From assembly GCA_017694875.1 (NCBI GenBank), contig JADIMG010000059.1, forward strand, positions 1-41,259: a stretch of 41,259 nucleotides of DNA, in the 5' to 3' direction. The notes under the pieces are model-generated. The model was not told where the DNA came from and searched no databases. It saw only the letters and a program-made list of their open reading frames with translations. Shown here piece by piece: positions 35,580 to 41,259 of this stretch (positions are counted from its first letter, which is position 1; every line of letters starts with the position of its first letter). The stretch is from Candidatus Gallipaludibacter merdavium (GTDB lineage: Bacteria; Bacteroidota; Bacteroidia; Bacteroidales; Paludibacteraceae). The position numbers were made by a program, and so were the translations under genes.

Positions 35580-36335
35580 ATGGAAAATGGAAAATCATCC
35601 CTCCGCAGGGTATTTATCACCGGTGGTGCTCATGGCATCGGCCGCAGTATAGTGCAGATTTTTGCCTCATTAGGTCATCAGGTCGCTTTTGTCGATAAAA
35701 ATGCGGAATGGGGAAGGCTGGTAGCTCAGGAAACAGGGGCCTCTTTCTATCAAGTGGATGTAACGGATAAAGACGCTTTGGAAGTGGTTATGCATCAGCT
35801 TTTCCAGCAATGGGGCGATATAGATATATTGGTCAATAATGTGGGCATCAGCAAGTTTACCCCCATTGTAGAAACTACTGTCGAAGAATTTGAACGCATC
35901 ATCCGAGTAAACCTTACTACGGCTTTTATCACCTCACGCATGTTGGTGCTTCATCGTAACTCTTTGCCGCAGCCCAATCCCTTTGGTGGACGCATCATCA
36001 ATATTTCCTCCACGCGCTATTTGCAGAGCGAACCCGGCACCGAGGCCTATTCGGCATCCAAAGGTGGTATTACATCTTTGACCCATGCCTTGGCTGCTTC
36101 CTTGGCCGATTTTCGTATTACGGTCAATTGCATCGCTCCCGGATGGATACACGTCAACGAGAACGAGCACATCCGTTCCCTTGACAATGACTTCCATTTC
36201 TCTAAACGTGTCGGCTGTCCCGAAGATATTGCACGCGCATGCCTTTTCCTTGCCAATGAGGAAAATGACTTTATCAACGGTCAATGTCTGGTAATCGATG
36301 GCGGCGCCACCAAAAAGATGTTCTATCCGGAATAA
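35580..36335 (+). CDS. Short-chain dehydrogenase/reductase (SDR)
   Basis: A 251-aa NAD(P)-dependent oxidoreductase of the classical SDR family. The start at ATG 35580 is fixed by the promoter at 35524-35555; a longer in-frame reading would run through the promoter and adds 33 residues unlike any SDR. The cofactor motif is ITGGAHGIGRS, the structural motif NNVG, the catalytic Ser lies in NISSTRY and the Tyr-Lys pair in YSASK. The C terminus has NCIAPGWI and GQCLVIDGG. The acidic FVDKN after the second strand suggests NAD preference. The substrate is unknown. No operon partner is near. Confidence 0.9.
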   Translation: MENGKSSLRRVFITGGAHGIGRSIVQIFASLGHQVAFVDKNAEWGRLVAQETGASFYQVDVTDKDALEVVMHQLFQQWGDIDILVNNVGISKFTPIVETTVEEFERIIRVNLTTAFITSRMLVLHRNSLPQPNPFGGRIINISSTRYLQSEPGTEAYSASKGGITSLTHALAASLADFRITVNCIAPGWIHVNENEHIRSLDNDFHFSKRVGCPEDIARACLFLANEENDFINGQCLVIDGGATKKMFYPE

Positions 36336-36416
36336 ATTTATGTTTTCTGAACGGGTTTGTGGAAATTCTTGATAACAGACAAAAAACGTTGAATTTTTAA
36401 TATAGCAAACAAATCA

Positions 36417-36452
36417 TTGTAATATCTATGTAATATATGCCAGATACTTTTG
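36417..36452 (+). promoter_or_regulatory. Pho-box-like promoter of the TonB receptor gene
   Basis: TTGTAAT (36417-36423) and ATGTAAT (36428-36434), period 11 bp, are followed after 10 bp by the -7 element TACTTTTG (36445-36452). No normal -33 TTTG is present; the repeat takes its place. This matches 39303-39338 at 28 of 36 positions. Confidence 0.75.
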
Positions 36453-36473
36453 CTCTCAAAAATTATTCGTTTT

Positions 36474-39209
36474 ATGAGATGTTTAAGTATCTTGTGTTCA
36501 GTGCTTTTTATGGCTGTTTCGTTGTCTGCAGAGCCATTAGTTGGTGTGGTTGTAGATGGGCAGACTAATGAGTTGTTGGTCGGTGCAACTGTTTATTTGA
36601 AAGAAAATCCTTCTATAGGAACAACAACGGGTTTGGACGGTTCTTTTGTATTACCTGACGTTCCTAGTGACGCCTGTGTGGTATGCAGCTATATTGGTTA
36701 TTGCTCCAAAGAATTGCCTGTTAATAAGATGGGTAGTTCGTGTAATGTTGCGTTAGAACCGGCTTCAATGTCTTTAGGCGAATTGTCTGTAGTAGCGAAG
36801 GCCGATCGTTCAACAGAACAAAATGCCCGTCATTTGGAAAAAGTGGCTCCTACTGTGCTCAACGTAATGAGTGCGCGTAGTATAGAGGTTTCACCGGATA
36901 TGAATGTTGCTGGTGTTTTGCAGCGTATGTCTGGAGTTACAATGGAAAAAGATGGTTCTGGCGACGGACAATATGCTATTCTTAGGGGAATGGATAAAAG
37001 ATATAATTATACATTGGTCAATGGAGTCAAGATACCGAGCCCTGATAATAAGAATAGATATGTGGCATTGGACATGTTCCCTAGTGAATTGCTTGATCGC
37101 TTGGAAGTACATAAAGCTTTGACAGCAGATATGGAGGGAGATGCAACAGGAGGGGTAGTAAATATGGAAATGAAGGATGCCCCAGAACATTTTGTATTGA
37201 ATGCTCATCTTGCTTCTGGTTTTAGTACAATGACATTGTCGGAAGGTATTACGCTGTATGAACGTAAGGGGCTGATGAATAATGCTCCTCGTACTTTATA
37301 TGGTAGTGATTATGCTGCAAGTATGGCAGACTTTACTATGTCTACAAGTACACTCAATCGTAGAAACGCTTTACCTGATATGACTGCCGGACTTTCAATT
37401 GGACATCGTTTTTTGCATAATAAGTTCGGCATTATGGCAGCAGCCAGTTTTCATAATTATTATAAAGTGACCGATGGTTTCTTCTTTTCTGATGTAATGC
37501 CTCAATCAGAACAGACTGTTCGTCTCAGTAGTATGAAAAATCGTACCTATTTCGAACAGTTGATGGAATATGGGGCACATCTGAAGTTGGATTACCGAAT
37601 TTCTTCACGTCATGATATCTCATGGTATGGGGCTTTTGTAGGAACAGATAGTTGGCAATTGAGAGATACGGAAGAGACGGATTTGTCTTTGAATTACAAT
37701 CCTCAAAAAGGGAATGCAACCATATATTATGAAACGCGTTCAAGGTATACCGAGCAACATATATTTAATTCAACATTGCAAGGTAAACATGAATGGCTGG
37801 AAGGCTTTTCTACTGATTGGTCGGTTGTCTATTCTTTGGCAGGGCAAGACAGACCGGATAACACATACATCACTTTGGAAAACAATAGGCAAAACAACGT
37901 TGATTACATAACGGCTGATTATTCCGAAAGACGTTGGGAGAGAAATGATGATCGGGACTGGACTGCTTATTTGAATGTGAAATATGGGACAAACATAGCA
38001 GAAAACCATTTTTTAGAGTTGAAAGTTGGCGGTTTATATCGCAATAAGGTACGTCACAACAATTATGTTTCTTATAACTTTCTTCCATCTGGAGTGTCAC
38101 GTCCTGTAATGGGACAGGATTTTAATTCTTTGAATGAAATAGAATGGAGAGTAAGTACACCTAAAGGTAGTGTGGGCCCGCTTAATTATAATGCAGGAGA
38201 AAATATAGGCGCTGCTTATTTGATGGGAACATATACCTATGACCAAATCAGGCTGATTGCAGGAATTAGGGCTGAGCATACTGACCAACATTACTATGTT
38301 TATTATCCAAAAGCAGGTGATTCACCTAATGGAGGACAGATATATTGGGACTTTTTGCCCTCTGTACATATGAAATATTCACCGATAAAAGATATGAATA
38401 TCCGTGCAGATTATTTCCGTTCCATTAATCGTCCGGGCTTCTTTGAGATTGTACCTTATTCTATTATTTATGAAGATTATATGGAATTTGGAAACAAAGA
38501 CCTTAAGCGGGCTGAAATTGATAATGTGGATATACGTTGGGAGTGGTTCCCAAAAGCTACAGAGCAGCTTATGGTCGGGTTGTTTTATAAGCATATCAAG
38601 AATCCAATAGAATACGCATATTATACTGTCAACAATCGTCAGTTTGGATATGGGCCGGCCAATTTAGGTACAGCTCAAAATGTTGGGGTGGAGGTGGATT
38701 TGACCAAATATTTCAGAAATTTCGGAATTAAGGCTAACTATACATATACGCATTCTGAAATAACTACTCCAAAGACACTTTATGAATATGATTCGGAAGG
38801 TAATTTGCATCGTACAGAAAAGGATCAGACACGACCATTGGTAGGACAAGCTCCGCATGTTGCCAATTTGGCGTTATTGTATAAGGATACAAAATATGGA
38901 TGGGATGCCCAATTGGCAGGTGCCTATACCAGTGAAAAAATTGCCATTGCATCACATTATTACAATTCAGACTATTGGGATGGAGATTATTTCTCTTTGG
39001 ATGCATCAGTAAGCAAATCTTTTAAATGTGGATTGGTTATTTTCTTTAAGGGAAGCAATTTGCTGAATACAAAATATGTCAGATATATTAAAACGGTTAA
39101 TTCCTACAATGCGGAATTTCCGTATCAGAATGTAGATTCAGGTAAAACGTTGATTAAAGAGAATCGTTCAGGACAGTCGTTCTTGTTTGGATTACGTTTT
39201 AAGATGTGA
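36474..39209 (+). CDS. TonB-dependent receptor, putative Pho-regulated nutrient transporter
   Basis: A 911-aa outer-membrane receptor. The start at ATG 36474 fits a transcription start near 36459; a longer reading begins with TTG inside the -7 element. Signal peptide about 1-20 (LCSVLFMAVSLSAEP); carboxypeptidase-regulatory-like domain about 20-95 (GVVVDGQTNELLVGATV); plug about 110-240 (VLQRMSGVTMEKDGSGDG, ILRGMDKRYNYTLVNGVKIP, GDATGGVVNMEM). The barrel runs to the C terminus LFGLRFKM. The plug is of the Oar/TonB-Xanth-Caul-like class, and there is no SusD gene. The pho-box-like promoter, the lipoprotein with the same promoter and the phosphatase beyond it suggest uptake of a phosphorus compound. 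Confidence 0.9.
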   Translation: MRCLSILCSVLFMAVSLSAEPLVGVVVDGQTNELLVGATVYLKENPSIGTTTGLDGSFVLPDVPSDACVVCSYIGYCSKELPVNKMGSSCNVALEPASMSLGELSVVAKADRSTEQNARHLEKVAPTVLNVMSARSIEVSPDMNVAGVLQRMSGVTMEKDGSGDGQYAILRGMDKRYNYTLVNGVKIPSPDNKNRYVALDMFPSELLDRLEVHKALTADMEGDATGGVVNMEMKDAPEHFVLNAHLASGFSTMTLSEGITLYERKGLMNNAPRTLYGSDYAASMADFTMSTSTLNRRNALPDMTAGLSIGHRFLHNKFGIMAAASFHNYYKVTDGFFFSDVMPQSEQTVRLSSMKNRTYFEQLMEYGAHLKLDYRISSRHDISWYGAFVGTDSWQLRDTEETDLSLNYNPQKGNATIYYETRSRYTEQHIFNSTLQGKHEWLEGFSTDWSVVYSLAGQDRPDNTYITLENNRQNNVDYITADYSERRWERNDDRDWTAYLNVKYGTNIAENHFLELKVGGLYRNKVRHNNYVSYNFLPSGVSRPVMGQDFNSLNEIEWRVSTPKGSVGPLNYNAGENIGAAYLMGTYTYDQIRLIAGIRAEHTDQHYYVYYPKAGDSPNGGQIYWDFLPSVHMKYSPIKDMNIRADYFRSINRPGFFEIVPYSIIYEDYMEFGNKDLKRAEIDNVDIRWEWFPKATEQLMVGLFYKHIKNPIEYAYYTVNNRQFGYGPANLGTAQNVGVEVDLTKYFRNFGIKANYTYTHSEITTPKTLYEYDSEGNLHRTEKDQTRPLVGQAPHVANLALLYKDTKYGWDAQLAGAYTSEKIAIASHYYNSDYWDGDYFSLDASVSKSFKCGLVIFFKGSNLLNTKYVRYIKTVNSYNAEFPYQNVDSGKTLIKENRSGQSFLFGLRFKM

Positions 39210-39302
39210 ATTGCATAATAGTATAGAATGTCAGAGAGGAAGGTTGGTTATCGTATTTTGTTCATTGTTTTATAGTAATAATGCAATAGAAACAGAACCT
39301 TT

Positions 39303-39338
39303 TTGTAATAATTATGTAATGTGTGCGGAATACTTTTA
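39303..39338 (+). promoter_or_regulatory. Pho-box-like promoter of the lipoprotein-phosphatase unit
   Basis: TTGTAAT (39303-39309) and ATGTAAT (39314-39320), period 11 bp, then 10 bp and TACTTTTA (39331-39338). Layout and spacing are identical to the promoter at 36417-36452. Confidence 0.75.
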
Positions 39339-39359
39339 CACCCGAAATCATAAATAATT

Positions 39360-40679
39360 ATGCATATGAGAACATTAATTCAATCTATTTGTGCTGCAGC
39401 TTGTGCTGCATTTATTTTTACGGCTTGCGAACCTGTTAATACGCCTAATCCTACTCCGGATTTAGATGGTGATGAAACGGTTATGAAGTTGCAGGGGACG
39501 AAAATAGAGTGGCCTGCTGATACGACAGTGATACTTGACCGCCATTTGGAAATAGGAGTTGATCAGTCTTTATACATACATGAAGGGGCAACTGTTATAG
39601 CCGATAATGCTGAACTTAAACCGGAGATTGTGGTTTTAGGTAATCTTTACGTTTTAGGAACAGAGAAAAAACCAGTAACATTTACAGTGGAGGAGTCTTC
39701 ACGTGCTAATCGTTTTTCCCGTAATTGGGGGGGAATTATTTGCGGATATGATAGCAAGGAAGTGGTACTCGAGAATGCTATTATTGAATATGGAGGTGCA
39801 CAGACTACTGAAGAGTCTTTGTCTTTCCGTCACAAATTATTTAAAACTGAAACCGGCGAGGGAGTTCCTGCATTCCATTTCTGCAATCCACAAGGCCAAT
39901 TTGTTATCGTAAATTGTACTTTCAGATATAATGCAGAAGACCATACTTACATTACTGGTGGAAAGTCCATAATGATGAATAACCGTTTTATTTGTAATGG
40001 TTTTGATGGAGGAGAAGCCATAAACTACAAATCTGAATGTTTGGCCGATATTGCCAATAACCTAATCTATGATGCGAACACTAATGGTTTCAAATTAAGT
40101 AATGGTGGTTTTGTTAATGTACAGTCACATTTGATTTGTTATAACAATACTATGGTTAATTGTGGATGGCGTCGCCCGAAAGTGAAAGGAGGATGCATTT
40201 GGTTGGAGGATAATATTTGGGTTGAACTTTATAATAATCTGATGTATGACTGTCGTTGGGGACTGAAAGAAAGTGTTGAAGAGCCAATGGACCAGAAATC
40301 TGTAATAACTCCAAACTATTATTTTGCATCAACGCAAACTGGCTGGGAACAAATGCAACCAACTGAAGATGAAGAAGAGGGTATCCGCAATGGAGCAGAC
40401 GATATAATGAGTGAAAAGCCGGGAGATAAGGATCCTCTTTTTGCAAATTATACGCAACAGGAAAATGTAAATGTCAATGTAGGTGCTAATGAAGGGGATA
40501 TCCCTCAGGAATGGAACGATGCATGGGACTTCTCTTTAAAGGCTGGTTCTCCTGCAGCACAAGGTGGAAAAACCGATTTTACACGTCATTATGGCACTAA
40601 GGGCCTTACTTTTGCAACAGGAAAAACATATGCCTCACCCGAACCGGCTGAATATTTTGGCGCTTTTGGAGTGAAATAA
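39360..40679 (+). CDS. Surface or periplasmic lipoprotein with right-handed beta-helix
   Basis: A 439-aa lipoprotein; ATG 39360 or 39366 can both start it. The signal peptide ends in the lipobox FTAC (Cys about 23), followed by a Pro/Asp-rich spacer (NTPNPTPDLDGDE). Residues 60-345 show strand-turn repeats of a right-handed parallel beta-helix (LYIHEGATVIADNAELKP, VLGNLYVLGTEKKPVTF, AIIEYGGAQ, NNLIYDANTNGFKL). The C-terminal 60 residues include WDFSLKAGSPAAQGG and AEYFGAFGVK. Some proteins with such helices bind or cleave glycans, but no catalytic motif is visible. It has a pho-box-like promoter and precedes a phosphatase gene by 81 nt, so a role in binding the phosphorylated substrate is plausible. 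Confidence 0.82.
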   Translation: MHMRTLIQSICAAACAAFIFTACEPVNTPNPTPDLDGDETVMKLQGTKIEWPADTTVILDRHLEIGVDQSLYIHEGATVIADNAELKPEIVVLGNLYVLGTEKKPVTFTVEESSRANRFSRNWGGIICGYDSKEVVLENAIIEYGGAQTTEESLSFRHKLFKTETGEGVPAFHFCNPQGQFVIVNCTFRYNAEDHTYITGGKSIMMNNRFICNGFDGGEAINYKSECLADIANNLIYDANTNGFKLSNGGFVNVQSHLICYNNTMVNCGWRRPKVKGGCIWLEDNIWVELYNNLMYDCRWGLKESVEEPMDQKSVITPNYYFASTQTGWEQMQPTEDEEEGIRNGADDIMSEKPGDKDPLFANYTQQENVNVNVGANEGDIPQEWNDAWDFSLKAGSPAAQGGKTDFTRHYGTKGLTFATGKTYASPEPAEYFGAFGVK

Positions 40680-40701
40680 TAAAATAGGACAATGAATAGA
40701 G

Positions 40702-40742
40702 GCACTTTTACCGTTTTGCCATATGTAAAGCGGTAAAAGTGT
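40702..40742 (+). promoter_or_regulatory. Long perfect hairpin between the lipoprotein and phosphatase genes
   Basis: CACTTTTACCG (40703-40713) pairs with CGGTAAAAGTG (40731-40741). The stem extends inward through TTTTG/TAAAG (two wobbles) to 16 bp around the 7-nt loop CCATATG. There is no T-run after it, so simple termination is unlikely; RNA processing, protection or attenuation in the transcript is more plausible. Confidence 0.7.
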
Positions 40743-40760
40743 CGTTAAATAATTATCGAA

Positions 40761-41259
40761 ATGAAAAGATTCTTTTTAATGGTTGTTTTGCCGTTATTGG
40801 CAATTGGTGCATTGGCACAGATACAGGTTCCTCAGTTGAACGAAGATACATGTTTTACTTTTCTTTTGGCAAATGACTTGGGGAGAAATGGTTATTATGA
40901 TCAGAAACCAATTGCAGAGTTAATGGGTGAATTGGCTGCAGAAATTGATGTTGAGTTTGTGGCAGCTGCTGGTGATGTTCATCATTTTGAAGGGATTGTC
41001 AGTACACAGGATCCGTTGTGGCTCACGAATTATGAGCAGGTCTATAGCCACCCTGAGTTGATGATCCCTTGGTATCCGATTTTAGGAAACCATGAATATA
41101 GAGGTAATACTCAAGCCGTTATTGATTATAGTAAAGTAAGTCGTCGTTGGGAGATGCCTGCCCGTTATTATACAAAGGAATTTAATGTCAATGGAAAAGA
41201 GTCGGTTCTACTTGTTTTTATTGATACTCCACCGTTAATAGACAAATATAGGGAAGACA
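40761..41259 (+). CDS. Purple acid phosphatase-like metallophosphoesterase, cut by the window edge
   Basis: The first 166 codons of an exported calcineurin-type phosphoesterase; the 3' end lies outside the window. Signal peptide about 1-19 (VVLPLLAIGALAQ). The metal-ligand motifs come in order: NDLG (Asp), AAAGDVHHFEG (GD) and ILGNHEYRGN (GNHE). The segment around YSKVSRRWEMPARYYT strongly resembles tartrate-resistant (type 5) purple acid phosphatases. In those enzymes the second motif is GDNFY, with Tyr as an iron ligand; here the position is His. The expected role is release of inorganic phosphate from phosphomonoesters in the periplasm, downstream of a lipoprotein under a pho-box-like promoter. 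Confidence 0.88.
   Translation, partial: MKRFFLMVVLPLLAIGALAQIQVPQLNEDTCFTFLLANDLGRNGYYDQKPIAELMGELAAEIDVEFVAAAGDVHHFEGIVSTQDPLWLTNYEQVYSHPELMIPWYPILGNHEYRGNTQAVIDYSKVSRRWEMPARYYTKEFNVNGKESVLLVFIDTPPLIDKYRED

Noticed and set aside
36450-36473. TTG start for the TonB receptor
   Set aside because: The TTG is part of the -7 element TACTTTTG, upstream of the expected transcript start; ATG at 36474 begins a normal signal peptide.

Overview
This window is a chromosomal segment from a member of the Bacteroidales. A Bacteroides/Phocaeicola/Prevotella-like organism is likely, but the genus cannot be fixed from sequence alone. The evidence is repeated use of the Bacteroidota promoter (a TTTG-like -33 element, about 20 bp, then TAnnTTTG), weak Shine-Dalgarno sequences, TonB receptors with an N-terminal carboxypeptidase-regulatory-like domain, type IX-style C-terminal domains, and a meso-DAP type MurE. 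Most of the window is ordinary housekeeping DNA. The right third (about 28.7-41.3 kb) is accessory-like and the most interesting part.

Layout. 1-567: two minus-strand tRNA genes (Gly, Tyr) with their promoter, then a promoter-bearing repeat. 568-4970: an ABC-F ATPase with a dead second ATP site, mnmA, xseA and folB; the xseA/folB junction carries two consecutive short tandem duplications. 5118-8500: a large secreted protein with a sorting-domain-like C terminus and a small membrane partner. 8620-9899: tRNA-Pro and malate dehydrogenase. 10083-13384: a methyltransferase, then a gamma-carbonic anhydrase / LMW phosphatase / periplasmic thioredoxin / small-protein operon, then a membrane-anchored unknown. 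13509-14408: a CDF metal exporter on the minus strand. 14619-17548: rdgB overlapping a PorZ-like beta-propeller protein. 17751-23010: a shortened division/cell-wall cluster (rsmH-ftsL-ftsI-murE) ending in a TfoX-domain protein. 27754-23089 (minus): an operon of a DUF6089/PorG-like barrel, a SPOR protein, folE, a lamin-tail secreted protein and miaA. 28145-28699: a sugar/maltose O-acetyltransferase with a GTG start.

The right third holds two systems. The first is a PhoB/PhoR-like two-component pair (28796-30743), plus a TonB receptor (36474-39209), a beta-helix lipoprotein (39360-40679) and a purple-acid-phosphatase-like enzyme running off the right edge (40761-). Upstream of the response regulator, the TonB receptor and the lipoprotein lies the same 18-bp element: two TTGTAAY/ATGTAAY half-sites with an 11-bp period, which is the architecture of a pho box. 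I infer a phosphate-starvation acquisition locus in which the phosphatase releases phosphate or a phosphorylated ligand and the receptor takes it up.

The second is a minus-strand module (34428-30724): a small histidine-rich exported protein, a TonB receptor with a CxxC in its plug, and a one-protein regulator fusing a complete YtfE/RIC-type di-iron hemerythrin domain to a LuxR-type HTH. I infer metal or metal-chelate uptake coupled to iron, redox or NO sensing. Between the two systems lie a lipoprotein of unknown role and a short-chain dehydrogenase.
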